Assembly (NCBI RefSeq): GCF_011761635.1
Contig: NZ_JAASRN010000001.1
Coordinates: 577,749 to 641,748 of the forward strand
DNA length: 64,000 nucleotides
Source: Thermonema lapsum
Lineage (GTDB): Bacteria > Bacteroidota > Bacteroidia > Cytophagales > Thermonemataceae
Direction: 5' to 3'
The stretch's first letter is position 1, and each line of letters opens with the position of its first letter. The notes below the pieces were generated by a model. That model ran no database searches, had not been told where the DNA came from, and was given only the letters and a program-made list of their open reading frames with translations. A program made the translations under genes and the position numbers. Below, in pieces: positions 35,208 to 43,999 of this stretch.

Positions 35208-35450
35208 TCATTGTCCGCTCAAAACAGGTGGTCTTCCTCCTCCACCGTCACCGGAACAGGGTATCACACAGATGCTTTCGCCCACGTTTAAGCAGTAAAC
35301 CTTACCAGTGCCTTCTTCCTTAATCCCCTTAATCTCACAAAGTGAGATTTGTGATTTGAGAGGTTTAGTAGTAGGCGACAGCAACAGCAATAAAACGAAT
35401 GTTGCTGTAAGCAAGAGTAAACTGCGGGTAATTTGCTTTACTTTTTTCAT
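35208..35450 (-). CDS. Small secreted cysteine-containing peptide (NVEALA-like organisation)
   Basis: 80 residues. A basic start and long hydrophobic segment (about 10-28) form a signal peptide. The mature part has three Cys in the C-terminal half (SLCEIKG, VYCLNVG, SICVIPC gives four in total counting the last) and ends in a glycine run (GDGGGGRPPVL). This layout, followed downstream by a propeller lipoprotein, recalls the NVEALA small-protein families of Bacteroidota, although the NVEALA motif itself is absent. It could be a signal, toxin-like or structural peptide. Confidence 0.55.
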   Translation of the reverse strand: MKKVKQITRSLLLLTATFVLLLLLSPTTKPLKSQISLCEIKGIKEEGTGKVYCLNVGESICVIPCSGDGGGGRPPVLSGQ

Positions 35451-35869
35451 GACTCTGTAGCGTTTAGTTCAACTTGGGAAAAATATAATAAGCAAAAAAA
35501 AAAAACAAGTTTTAGCTATTTTTTCAAATATCTCTTATTGGAAAACATGCTCAGGCTGCCTCGAGCGAACTTCTTCGCCACAAGCTTTTGACAAATATTC
35601 AGCGCGGCGGTTCCAGCTTGAGTACGAAATATTGAAACCAACGGGCGCGGCTGCACCTACACAATGCCGGCTTGGGGTTGCTTCCATCATGCTTGACAAG
35701 CACAAAAGTTGAGAAGAACTGCCCGGCAAAGTAGTTTACAACTCTGTAAAAAAAACGTCTTAGTATTTTTGTTGAAAGCAGACAAGCCATCGAAGGCGAG
35801 GCAGCGCTTTTCATTAAGGGGCGCACGCTCGCTTGATGAATCACAGTCTTTGCGCTCAACGCTTCGCCC
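35451..35869. other. Intergenic stretch without a recognised gene
   Basis: About 420 nt between the small-peptide gene and oxyR. Short open frames exist on both strands but none has a credible start, composition or family. Nothing else identified. Confidence 0.4.
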
Positions 35870-36799
35870 CTATCGCCACTCAACTTTCCGGTAAGCCTTG
35901 GCTTCCATCAACTCGGCAGGCACCAAAGCACGCAAGAGCGCATGCACCGACGCCAAAAGCTGCTCTTTAATGAAAGAGCGATGCACAACAAGACTCACCT
36001 CCCGCACGGCGTTTAGTCCTTTTAACGGACGCACAAAAGCCACATCTGTTTCATGCTGTACACTCAAATAAGGCACCAGCGTATAACCAAGCCCTTCTTT
36101 CACCATGTTTTTTAGGGTTTCTATGCTTCCGGCAGCCAACTCAAAAGAGGCTGCCGTTTGAGGGCGGTCCTGTCCGCATAAGCGCAATGCTTGCTCTCGA
36201 AAACAGTGCCCTTCCTGCAGCAACAAAAGCGTTTGATTGTTCAGCTCTTCTAAGCTTATTTCTTTTTTGTTTAGCAAAGGACTTTTAGGGGGTAAATAGA
36301 GCAAAAAAGGCTCATAGAACACCGGTATTTCCCGCAAGTCTGCTTCATCGAGCGGAGTTACTGCCAAAGCCCAATCCAAGTCGCCACTGCGTAGTGCCTC
36401 GATGATGCGCTCGGTTGTCATTTCACTGATTTCAAAGTAAGCTTCGGGGTGTTGACGACTCCATGCTTTCAAAAAGGGCGGCAGCAAGTAGGGCGCCAGC
36501 GTAGGAATCACCCCCACCTTATAGCGCCCTTCCAAGCGGCTGCGTTCTTCGGACAACCATGCCCTTAGTTGATTCAATTCATTCCATATGTGCTTGGCTT
36601 TTTCTATTACCATGCGCCCATGTTCGGTAGGCTCTATGGGGCGCTTGCTACGGTCAAAAATTTGAAAGCCGATTTCTTCTTCCAGTTTTTTCAGCTGCAT
36701 GGTCAGTGTGGGCTGAGTCACACAGCAGGCTTCGGCAGCTTTGGCAAAATGCCGGTGCTCGTCTAAGGCTACCAAGTAGTGTATTTGCTGAAGATTCAT
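35870..36799 (-). CDS. oxyR: OxyR-type LysR regulator, peroxide sensor
   Basis: 309 residues from the ATG at 36799 (MNLQQIHYLVALDEHRHFAKAA); the frame extends 12 codons upstream without family support. N-terminal winged helix (1-60) and LysR substrate domain (about 92-300). Two cysteines fall at C199 and C208 within EGHCFREQALRLCGQ, exactly the spacing and context of the redox-active pair in E. coli OxyR. OxyR forms a disulfide on peroxide exposure and switches on catalase and alkyl hydroperoxide reductase genes. None of those is adjacent here, so it acts in trans. Confidence 0.92.
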   Translation of the reverse strand: MNLQQIHYLVALDEHRHFAKAAEACCVTQPTLTMQLKKLEEEIGFQIFDRSKRPIEPTEHGRMVIEKAKHIWNELNQLRAWLSEERSRLEGRYKVGVIPTLAPYLLPPFLKAWSRQHPEAYFEISEMTTERIIEALRSGDLDWALAVTPLDEADLREIPVFYEPFLLYLPPKSPLLNKKEISLEELNNQTLLLLQEGHCFREQALRLCGQDRPQTAASFELAAGSIETLKNMVKEGLGYTLVPYLSVQHETDVAFVRPLKGLNAVREVSLVVHRSFIKEQLLASVHALLRALVPAELMEAKAYRKVEWR

Positions 36800-36901
36800 A
36801 ATAAACACAGGTTTTAACCATAAAACAACGGACAAAATAGCAAAAACAGCAGCCTACTCAGACTGCTGTTGCTTGTGAGGTATGAACTTTCATTTCTGGC
36901 T

Positions 36902-37318
36902 TTATTCTTTACACTGCTGCAAGTCTTTTTTTATTTGTGCTGGCGAGCGTTCGGGCAGGTCGTTGTCCCAAGCCGTCAGCACATAATTCACGATGTTGGC
37001 TATCTCCACCTCCGACAGTTGCGTATTTGCCGGCATAGGTTGGTTGAAGGTTTTGCCATTGACCACCATCTCGCCCTGCATGCCATAGCGAATGATGCAG
37101 GCGATTCGGTCGGGGTATCGCTGCACAAAGTCAGAGGCGTTAAGTGGTGGAATCAATTGGCGCAAGCCTTCGCCCCGTTCTCCATGACAGCTTGCGCAAT
37201 GCCGTGTATAAAGTGCCTTGCCTTTATGCTCTCCGCTGAATACATACAAGTTCAGCAGGAACAGAGCGCCAAAAAGCAGGGGTATCAGGCTCCACCACCA
37301 TATTTCATTTTTCATCAT
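36902..37318 (-). CDS. Membrane-anchored c-type cytochrome
   Basis: 138 residues. An N-terminal transmembrane anchor (about 7-27), then one heme site C41-x-x-C44-H45 (HCASCHGERGEG) and a likely axial Met at M95 (QPMPA). The IPPL segment after the heme motif (LIPPLNASDF) is typical of small class I cytochromes that serve oxidases and reductases. It overlaps the sco gene by 14 nt and is the last gene of a three-gene operon, so a role in cytochrome oxidase function or assembly is likely. Confidence 0.88.
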   Translation of the reverse strand: MMKNEIWWWSLIPLLFGALFLLNLYVFSGEHKGKALYTRHCASCHGERGEGLRQLIPPLNASDFVQRYPDRIACIIRYGMQGEMVVNGKTFNQPMPANTQLSEVEIANIVNYVLTAWDNDLPERSPAQIKKDLQQCKE

Positions 37319-37970
37319 GGGTAGAAGCGGTTTCTTTCAGCAACAGTTCGATGTCTTCTATCAGTTTTTTTGTGTCTTGTGGGTCAGTGCCATTGTAAAC
37401 GCCCCGTATATGGCGCTGACCGTCTATCAGTAGCAAAGCACCGCTATGAACATAGCCTCCGGGAGCAGCGGGGTCTTCGCTGGCAGTAACCATATAATGC
37501 TCTGCAATAGCATAAATATCTTTGCGGTTGCCTGTCACGAAATGCCATTTGGGTGCTGTTACGCCCAATTTTTCTGCATAAGCTTTCAATACTGGCACTG
37601 AATCATACTTGGTATCGATGCTGTGCGAAAGGAAGAGTACACGGTCGTCATTCTGAAAGTGCTCATATACTTTAAGCATCTCTGCCGACATTTTTGGGCA
37701 GATGGTCGGGCAGGTAGTAAAGAAGAAGTCGGCAACATATACTTTGCCTTCAAAGTTCTTCTCAGTAATGGTGTCTCCTTCTTGATTGATAAAACGGAAG
37801 GGCGGAATACGATGGTAAACCGTATCTACTATGGTTTGTCCGTCGGCAGTTGTACGGCTTACTACTTGCTTTTCCCCCAGATAGGGCAAGCGACGCTCTT
37901 CTTGCTTGCATGCATAAAACACCACGACAAGCGCCCAAATGAAAAGGTACAGATTCAATTGACGATACAT
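37305..37970 (-). CDS. SCO1/SenC-type copper chaperone lipoprotein
   Basis: 221 residues from the ATG at 37970 (MYRQLNLYLF). Signal peptide with lipobox-like FYAC (Cys21). Thioredoxin-like fold with the copper-binding pair C87-P-T-I-C91 (TTCPTICPKM) and H175 (YVHSGALLL). SCO proteins insert copper into the CuA site of cytochrome c oxidase. It sits between a small coiled-coil lipoprotein and a cytochrome c, which supports a role in respiratory complex maturation. Confidence 0.93.
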   Translation of the reverse strand: MYRQLNLYLFIWALVVVFYACKQEERRLPYLGEKQVVSRTTADGQTIVDTVYHRIPPFRFINQEGDTITEKNFEGKVYVADFFFTTCPTICPKMSAEMLKVYEHFQNDDRVLFLSHSIDTKYDSVPVLKAYAEKLGVTAPKWHFVTGNRKDIYAIAEHYMVTASEDPAAPGGYVHSGALLLIDGQRHIRGVYNGTDPQDTKKLIEDIELLLKETASTHDEK

Positions 37971-37974
37971 AGTT

Positions 37975-38415
37975 TTACTTCTGTTTGCTTTGTTGAACGG
38001 AATCCACGAAAGCACGGCTCTTGTCAATAGCCTCTGCCATCTGTTTTCCTACTTGCTCTATTTTTTCTTTTTCTTGTTCAAAAAAGCGCAAGAGCTCCTC
38101 TTTTGTGGCATCTTCTGGCTTTTTGTATTCGCGCATCCAGCGCATCATGGCTTCTTCGGCTTCATCAAGCATCTTGAGCTGCGACGCCACTCGGCTGCTG
38201 TCCACAGACAGGGAATCGCGAAAGTATGCCAACTGCTCTTGCAAGCGGTGTATTTCCCCCATGCGCATCATGATGCTGTCGTGCAGCTGTTCTACACTTT
38301 CACGGGCTGCTTCTACAGGGCTTGCTACCTCTTTTTTATCGTGCTGCTCCCCCTCTACCCCACAGGCTGTCAGTGCCAATGCCAAAAAAACAAGTCTGAT
38401 TTTTTTTCGAAACAT
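37975..38415 (-). CDS. Coiled-coil lipoprotein of unknown function
   Basis: 146 residues from ATG 38415. Signal peptide with lipobox (LALTACG). The mature part is almost all helix, strongly charged and Glu/Gln-rich (about 35-140), and looks like a coiled coil. It is the first gene of the operon with sco and cytochrome c; only 4 nt separate its stop from the sco start, so it may help assemble the same complex. A TAACTTTG promoter lies 31 nt upstream. Confidence 0.7.
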   Translation of the reverse strand: MFRKKIRLVFLALALTACGVEGEQHDKKEVASPVEAARESVEQLHDSIMMRMGEIHRLQEQLAYFRDSLSVDSSRVASQLKMLDEAEEAMMRWMREYKKPEDATKEELLRFFEQEKEKIEQVGKQMAEAIDKSRAFVDSVQQSKQK

Positions 38416-38445
38416 AGTCTTAAATTTTTTGCTATAACAACAAAG

Positions 38446-38453
38446 CAAAGTTA
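38446..38453 (-). promoter_or_regulatory. -7 promoter element of the lipoprotein-sco-cytochrome operon
   Basis: TAACTTTG on the minus strand, 31 nt before the ATG at 38415. Confidence 0.6.
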
Positions 38454-38494
38454 TAGAAAGTTACCAGCTCTACCAATGGAAACGGTAGAACGTA

Positions 38495-38531
38495 TGCAAA
38501 AAACAAAGACCGGCTTCTATGAACCGGTCTT
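38495..38531 (-). terminator. Terminator of nhaC
   Basis: AAGACCGG and CCGGTCTT pair; on the minus strand the stem is followed by TTGTTTTTTGC. Confidence 0.8.
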
Positions 38532-38557
38532 GCAGCGAAGCTTTTTTGATGTAGCCT

Positions 38558-40054
38558 TTATGACTTCAGCACGTAACCTTCTGTTTCTTGGGACTCTGTT
38601 GCCTGCGTTTGGTTTTCCTTTAAATAGCGTATCTTAATGTTCAGAAAACCAAAAAGCATGGTCATCAGCGGGCTTAGCAAGCAGAAGAAAGTAAAAGGCG
38701 CATAGGTGAGTGTAGCTACGCCCAAAACTGACGATTGCGTGGCACCGCAGGTATTCCAAGGCACCAAGACCGAAGTAACCGTACCCGAGTCTTCGAGGGT
38801 GCGACTCAGGTTTTCGGGCGCCAAACCCCGTTGGCGGTACGTATCGGCAAACATACGCCCGGGTACCACAATAGAGAGGTATTGGTCGGAAGCTGTAATA
38901 TTGAAAAAGATACAAGTACCTGCGGTAGAAGCAATCAGCGCACCCGTAGAGTGAGCCATACGCACGATGTGCCGGGTGATGGCTTCAAGCATTCGACTCG
39001 ATTCCATAATCCCACCAAAGACCATAGCCGACAGAATAAGCCATATGGTGGGCAACATGCCTGCCATCCCTCTGGTACTCAAAAGGTCGGTTACCACTGG
39101 CTCAGAAGTAGTAATCTTTGTGCTTGTGTAAACAGCCTTCATCAACACTTCATAGTAGGTTTGCCAAACAGCATTGCCCCCTCCCAGTTCCACAATCAGC
39201 GGCGATTGAGTAAGCAAAGCAGCCACTATGCCCAGCAAAGTACCTGCCAACAAAGCAGGCAAGGCGGCTACTCCTTTCACTATCATGAAAATAACGATGA
39301 GTGGCACAACAAGCAAACTCCAATGTACCCAAAACTTCTGCTCAATGGCATGCAGTATATGACTGACATCTACCGACTCGTTGGCAAGGTCTAAGTTAAG
39401 CCCCCAGATTAAGAAAATAAGCAAAGTAATGAGCATAGAAGGTATTGTGGTATAGGTCATATAGCGGATGTGGGTAAACAAATCGGTACCTGATACTGCT
39501 GGTGCAAGGTTGGTTGTATCGGACAAAGGCGACATTTTATCGCCAAAATAAGCACCAGATATGATAGAACCAGCAATAACGCCTTCTTCCAAACCCAAAG
39601 CTTTGCCAATACCAAAGAGCGCGATGCCCACCGTGGCAATCGTGGACCACGAACTACCAGTAGCCAAAGAAACCACTGCGCTGATTACACAAGCAGCAAA
39701 CAAAAAGATGGTAGGGTTCAGTATTTTCAAGCCGTAATATATCATGGTAGGCACTACGCCGCTAATCATCCAAGTGCCTGCCAGCGAGCCAATCAGCAAA
39801 AGGATAAGAATCGCGCCCATAGAGGAATCGATGCTTTTGAGCACCCCTGCCCGCATTACTTTCCAAGATACCCCTTGTGAGCCTGCCAGCAAAGCTGCCA
39901 CCGCACCCGACAGTATCAAGACTATCTGATTGGAGCCACTCAAACCATCATCACCAAAAATGCTGATGTTAATGGCAAGCAAAGCTATCAAAAAGAAAAT
40001 AGGAATAAGGGCGATACCCAGAGGGGGAATGGGCGTAGATGTCTGTTCACTCAT
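38558..40054 (-). CDS. nhaC: Na+/H+ antiporter, NhaC family
   Basis: 498 residues with about 11-12 transmembrane helices. Conserved parts include ATGSSWSTIATVG, ISGAYFGDKMSPLSDTTNLAPAVSGTDLFTHIRYM and EDSGTVTSVLVPWNTCGATQSSVLGV, which define the NhaC family of sodium/proton exchangers. Close relatives exchange malate/lactate or other organic anions for Na+ (MleN), so substrate is not certain. The gene is alone, with a TACCTTTG promoter and its own terminator. Confidence 0.93.
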   Translation of the reverse strand: MSEQTSTPIPPLGIALIPIFFLIALLAINISIFGDDGLSGSNQIVLILSGAVAALLAGSQGVSWKVMRAGVLKSIDSSMGAILILLLIGSLAGTWMISGVVPTMIYYGLKILNPTIFLFAACVISAVVSLATGSSWSTIATVGIALFGIGKALGLEEGVIAGSIISGAYFGDKMSPLSDTTNLAPAVSGTDLFTHIRYMTYTTIPSMLITLLIFLIWGLNLDLANESVDVSHILHAIEQKFWVHWSLLVVPLIVIFMIVKGVAALPALLAGTLLGIVAALLTQSPLIVELGGGNAVWQTYYEVLMKAVYTSTKITTSEPVVTDLLSTRGMAGMLPTIWLILSAMVFGGIMESSRMLEAITRHIVRMAHSTGALIASTAGTCIFFNITASDQYLSIVVPGRMFADTYRQRGLAPENLSRTLEDSGTVTSVLVPWNTCGATQSSVLGVATLTYAPFTFFCLLSPLMTMLFGFLNIKIRYLKENQTQATESQETEGYVLKS

Positions 40055-40104
40055 ATAGTTTGCATTTTGTTTTGAAAAGCGCTTTTTTAAACAAAAATTC
40101 TTTG

Positions 40105-40112
40105 CAAAGGTA
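40105..40112 (-). promoter_or_regulatory. -7 promoter element of nhaC
   Basis: TACCTTTG on the minus strand, 51 nt upstream of the ATG. Confidence 0.6.
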
Positions 40113-40135
40113 AAGATTTAGTCTGTAAAGTACCA

Positions 40136-40993
40136 TCAAGGCTGAATAAACAACTGTGAGAGTGCCCGCTCATAAGGGCGGCGTATATGCACATGCGCAA
40201 TGCGGGCAGGTCCTCGTTTTGCCAAGGCATTCAGCTGGCGGCAGCGTTGTTCAAAGAAGCGGCGGTACTTCTCGCTTTCTTGCTTATTGAAAGGCAAAAG
40301 CCACTGCCCGGGGGCTTCCGTTGCTTCGACGGACACCAAACCCAGCGGGGGCAGGCAATAGTGACTCTCATCGAACAGGTGCACCAAATACAGCTCATGG
40401 AAAGAAAGCAAAGCCCCCAAGTCAAGGAATTGACGTTGCGGATGAATAAAATCGGAAATGACAATGACCACCGAATGACGACGCAGGCGCCGGCAAGCCT
40501 GCCGCCAAGAGAAATAAGCATCTTCCTGTACGGGGGTATAGGTCCACAGCTTCTCGAGTGCAGCCATCAGGGCATGGTGTTTACGCAAGGCTGGCAACAC
40601 GATGGGGGTGCTCGTTTGCCCACCCAACAGCGTCACTTCGCAACGTTCGCGCAAACTCAGCCACATCAGCACGGCAGCTATTTCACGGGCAGTTACCCAT
40701 TTACACATGCCAGGATAAGCCATCGAAGCACTCATGTCTAAAAGTATATATACGCTCAACTCCCGCTCCTCTTTGTACTCTTTCAGAAACACCCCATGCC
40801 CTTTTGCCGATGCCATCCAGTCGATATAGCGCACGTCGTCGCCATATTGATATTCGCGCAGAGCACTAAATTCCAAACCGCTTCCTTTGAAAAAGGAACG
40901 ATAATTGCCCTTCAACTCATTGAACACATTGCGCCGAATAGATAACTCTATTTTTTTTATTTTCGCAACTATGTAATAAAGGCTTTCTTGCAT
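40136..40993 (-). CDS. DUF58-family protein
   Basis: 285 residues from the ATG at 40993 (MQESLYYIVAKIKKIEL). DUF58 signature GSGLEFSALREYQYGDDVRYIDWMASAK, followed by a von Willebrand A-like segment (VYILLDMSASM) with a metal-binding DxSxS site. DUF58 proteins are usually encoded with a MoxR AAA ATPase and BatA/BatB genes and are thought to act in complex assembly or stress response. Here MoxR and Bat are not adjacent, which is less usual. It is transcribed divergently from the DUF4296 lipoprotein gene with only 39 nt between them. Confidence 0.9.
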   Translation of the reverse strand: MQESLYYIVAKIKKIELSIRRNVFNELKGNYRSFFKGSGLEFSALREYQYGDDVRYIDWMASAKGHGVFLKEYKEERELSVYILLDMSASMAYPGMCKWVTAREIAAVLMWLSLRERCEVTLLGGQTSTPIVLPALRKHHALMAALEKLWTYTPVQEDAYFSWRQACRRLRRHSVVIVISDFIHPQRQFLDLGALLSFHELYLVHLFDESHYCLPPLGLVSVEATEAPGQWLLPFNKQESEKYRRFFEQRCRQLNALAKRGPARIAHVHIRRPYERALSQLFIQP

Positions 40994-41032
40994 CTTATTC
41001 AATTATCGCTTTCATACACATTGATACGCAAG

Positions 41033-41551
41033 ATGAACAAAATCAATCTTTTTTTTATATTGAAAGCTGGGCTATTTACGTTCTTTGCTTGCACAAGCCC
41101 ACAACAGCCCGAACAAAGCAAGTTTGAACTCTTGGACGACTCTACCATGATACGCATACTCGTAGACCTACACACCCTCGACGCCATTACACCTTATCTG
41201 TTTTCGCAGCCCAACAACGATACCGCCAAAGCGGCATTTAAAGCCCTACGCAACGAATTACTTGCCAAATATCACACCGATTCCACACAGTTTTACCGTA
41301 CCTATAACTACTATATGGAGCACGACCTCTCTCACATGAACCAAATATACAGCGCGGTAGTCGATTCATTGAACTTACGCGCCAACACTCAACGCTTCGA
41401 TTTGTGGGACTTGAAACAAAACACTACACAAAAGTCAAAACCTCGCCCTGTATTTAGAGAACCGAAAAAAGCTGATAGTTTGTTGAAAAATAAAATAGAA
41501 AAAATAAGGAAAAAAGCCGCTTCTCGCTTAGAAGCAACCACTACCCAATAG
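41033..41551 (+). CDS. DUF4296-type lipoprotein
   Basis: 172 residues from ATG 41033 (MNKINLFFILKAG). Lipobox FFACTS. The segment DSTMIRILVDLHTLDAIT near the mature N-terminus and the FYRTYNYYMEHDLSHMNQIY helix match DUF4296, a Bacteroidota family of small lipoproteins. The last 45 residues are highly basic and helical (KKADSLLKNKIEKIRKK). Function unknown. Confidence 0.75.
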   Translation: MNKINLFFILKAGLFTFFACTSPQQPEQSKFELLDDSTMIRILVDLHTLDAITPYLFSQPNNDTAKAAFKALRNELLAKYHTDSTQFYRTYNYYMEHDLSHMNQIYSAVVDSLNLRANTQRFDLWDLKQNTTQKSKPRPVFREPKKADSLLKNKIEKIRKKAASRLEATTTQ

Positions 41552-41594
41552 AAGCAGTATAACCCAAAATACGTATAAACTACACATATCCGAT

Positions 41595-42323
41595 ATGAAA
41601 AAGCTCAGTTGCATCATTGTAGACGACAATCCCGTAATGACTACCATCCTGCGGGGATTTGCAGAAAAGTCTGGCATAGTCGAATGCAAACAAGTATTCA
41701 ACGATCCACAAGAGGCATACAGCTTTCTCCACGAGGAGTCGGTCGATATCATGTTTTTAGACATAGAAATGCCACAACTATCAGGCATTGAACTACTCAA
41801 ATCGCTCAAAAATCCACCGGCAACCATCTTGGTTACTGCCAATCCCGATTTTGCCGTAGAAGCCTTCGAGCTGGATGCCGTGGACTACATCGTAAAACCG
41901 CCTGAATTTCACCGCTTCCTGAAAGCGCTGAACAAAGCACACGCTTTTTTGAAAGGCGCCTCCAACAAAAACAAGCAAGCAAGCAACGAAGAGGGCAGTG
42001 AGCAGGAGATATTTGTAAAGATAGACCAGAAGCTAGTAAAAGTGCGCCTCAACGACATTCTCTATATAGAAGCTATGGCAGACTATGCGGTGATTCATAC
42101 CACCACTGGGCGGCAGTTGGTGGTCTATTCCAGCATGAAAAACTTCGAGACGGAACTAGAAAAGCACGCCCCCGGTCGTTTTCGTCGCATTCACCGCTCC
42201 TATATCATAGACAAGGAAAAAATCGAAGCCATAGAAGACAATAGCGTCATCATTGGCAAGAAGCACATCCCCATAGGCAAAACCTACCGTGAAGACTTCC
42301 TTAACCAGCTCAACAAGCTGTAA
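41595..42323 (+). CDS. LytTR-family response regulator
   Basis: 242 residues. Receiver domain (1-125) with acidic pair D10/D11, phospho-acceptor D56 (MFLDIEMPQ) and K104 in YIVKPPE. LytTR DNA-binding domain (about 138-240) with LNDILYIEAMADYAVIHTT, FRRIHRSYIIDKEKIEAI and HIPIGKTYRE. Such regulators are normally paired with a 5TM/LytS-type kinase, but none is adjacent. It ends in its own terminator and is followed by the GTPase operon. Its target promoters are unknown. Confidence 0.93.
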   Translation: MKKLSCIIVDDNPVMTTILRGFAEKSGIVECKQVFNDPQEAYSFLHEESVDIMFLDIEMPQLSGIELLKSLKNPPATILVTANPDFAVEAFELDAVDYIVKPPEFHRFLKALNKAHAFLKGASNKNKQASNEEGSEQEIFVKIDQKLVKVRLNDILYIEAMADYAVIHTTTGRQLVVYSSMKNFETELEKHAPGRFRRIHRSYIIDKEKIEAIEDNSVIIGKKHIPIGKTYREDFLNQLNKL

Positions 42324-42384
42324 AACAGTACTTCATTTAAAGAGTTTCGCAATTCGTTCAAAGAGTTTGTCCATTCGTTCGTCG

Positions 42385-42415
42385 AGTCGATGAGTAAATT
42401 CATCGACTTTTGTTA
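42385..42415 (+). terminator. Terminator between the LytTR gene and the GTPase operon
   Basis: AGTCGATGA-GTAAAT-TCATCGACT followed by TTTGTTATT. It separates the regulator from the next operon. Confidence 0.75.
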
Positions 42416-42450
42416 TTATTGGTTTGTCAATCCTCTAAATTCAAGGAAAC

Positions 42451-43101
42451 ATGAAAAGAATTTTATTCCCTTTAATTCTCATTGTGTTGGGCACCATCGG
42501 ATACAATCAATATCGGCAACTGCGTAAATTTTCGCCTCCTAACGACTACGACTACGAGGCGAAAACAAAAGCCATCGACGTCAACTACTACGACAGGCAA
42601 GTGGTGGAGCGCTATTTTGAGCTATGCTATGAAGTAGGACGCTTTGCCCGTCAGGCGTGGTATAACCACGACATCGATGTGCGCTTCCCCGACGAGTCAA
42701 ACCCTCAGAGTGTACAGGCATCTCTTCATTACCAACAACTACTCAAAGAACTAAACATCTTAGAAAGCCGCCTTATGCAATCCAAAGAGCTCAAAGGAAA
42801 AGGCTTTGATAATCAATCCATTCGATACATAGAAGAACAGGGCATAGCACCGCAACTTTACAGGGCACATCGTTTGTTAAATGGTAAAGTACTGCGCCGC
42901 GGCGACACAGGCGAAACCGTATGGCAGATGCAAAAACTGATTTCGAAACAGCACCGCCCCATAAAAATCGATGGTATCTTCAACCAAGAAACCGAAGAAG
43001 CGATTAAAGAGCTACAAAGCCAGTGGGGCATGTATCCTTCCGGCATAGCCGACTCAGAGTTTATGCATAAGCTACTACAAAACAGCAACCGCAATGAGTG
43101 A
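42451..43101 (+). CDS. Peptidoglycan-binding domain protein, first gene of the GTPase operon
   Basis: 216 residues. N-terminal hydrophobic anchor or signal (about 3-16). The C-terminal 65 residues form a PG_binding_1 domain (VLRRGDTGETVWQMQKLISKQ, then IDGIFNQETEEAIKELQSQWGM). The middle (about 40-140) is helical with many Tyr and Arg and is not recognised. The stop overlaps the start of the next gene by 8 nt. It probably anchors this operon's function at the cell wall, although the link to the cytoplasmic GTPase is an inference from gene order. Confidence 0.8.
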   Translation: MKRILFPLILIVLGTIGYNQYRQLRKFSPPNDYDYEAKTKAIDVNYYDRQVVERYFELCYEVGRFARQAWYNHDIDVRFPDESNPQSVQASLHYQQLLKELNILESRLMQSKELKGKGFDNQSIRYIEEQGIAPQLYRAHRLLNGKVLRRGDTGETVWQMQKLISKQHRPIKIDGIFNQETEEAIKELQSQWGMYPSGIADSEFMHKLLQNSNRNE

Positions 43102-43999
43102 TGAACATAAAGTAGACATATTTTTCAGCCTCTTCGAAGAGGTCATAGAGCGGCAAAACGAAGCGGTAAAACAGATGATATTTCAAGAGCTTCGCTTGCT
43201 CAAAGAAAAAGAATTGCCCAAAGTGCTGGAGCCAGTGGTTGAGCGAAAAATACAAGTCATAGAGCAGCGCTTGGCAGAGATGTCTGGCAGCAACGTAGCC
43301 CAAGCCATCCGCCAACAAATCAAAAACTCTCAACACGAAATGGTAGATGCCCTCTACCCCATCATTGGCAAGCTGGTGCGTAAGTACATACAGGTAGAGC
43401 TTGCCAAGCTCTCGGAAAAGATAGATAAACAGCTGAACGACACCTTTTCGTGGAGCAGCATCAAACGTGAGTTCCTTTCCTTATTTGGCATTAAACAGAA
43501 AGACGTACTACTGGCACAAGCACAGCGCCCTATCATAGAAGAGGGCTTTATTATAGAACAAGAATCGGGTATTTTGTTGGCACACTATACCCGCAACGAT
43601 ACCGTGGACGAAGATTTGATTGCCGGCATGCTCACCGCCATCAAAAGCTTTGTGAAAGACGCCTTTCATAAAGATAAAGGCGAGCTGGGTTCCATCGAAT
43701 ACGGCGATACGACCATCATACTGAAAGACTCATTCAGCTATTATCTGGCAGTGGTTGTGTCGGGCATTGTAACGACTCAGTACAAAGAGCAGCTGCTGGA
43801 CTACCTGATAGAGTTTGAACGCAGGCATCTGGCTGGTAAACCCAAAGAAACAATAGACGGGCTGCAATTAAAAGAAGCATTTATAGAACACTGCGAAAAA
43901 TCGGAAGACTACTTTTACAAACTAAAAGGCAAATACCATGACATCCAAGAAAAGCTACAGCAAAAAAATCATTTTGATTGGCAATTTTGGCGTTGGTAA
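43094..43999 (+). CDS. Coiled-coil protein with roadblock/longin-like C-terminal domain
   Basis: 301 residues. The N-terminal part (about 1-125) is a charged coiled coil (FEEVIERQNEAVKQMIFQELRLL). The C-terminal part (about 150-260) has a pattern seen in roadblock/longin-type partners of small GTPases and in some Bacteroidota OmpA-like proteins: ESGILLAHYTRNDTVDEDL, IAGMLTAIKSFVKDAF, LGSIEYGDTTIILKDS and YYLAVVVSG. It starts inside the preceding gene and its last 62 nt overlap the GTPase gene, indicating tight coupled translation. A regulator or effector of the GTPase is the likely role. Fold assignment is by eye. Confidence 0.7.
   Translation: MSDEHKVDIFFSLFEEVIERQNEAVKQMIFQELRLLKEKELPKVLEPVVERKIQVIEQRLAEMSGSNVAQAIRQQIKNSQHEMVDALYPIIGKLVRKYIQVELAKLSEKIDKQLNDTFSWSSIKREFLSLFGIKQKDVLLAQAQRPIIEEGFIIEQESGILLAHYTRNDTVDEDLIAGMLTAIKSFVKDAFHKDKGELGSIEYGDTTIILKDSFSYYLAVVVSGIVTTQYKEQLLDYLIEFERRHLAGKPKETIDGLQLKEAFIEHCEKSEDYFYKLKGKYHDIQEKLQQKNHFDWQFWRW

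Noticed and set aside
38735..39394. 219-codon plus-strand frame
   Set aside because: Antisense frame of nhaC without any independent support.
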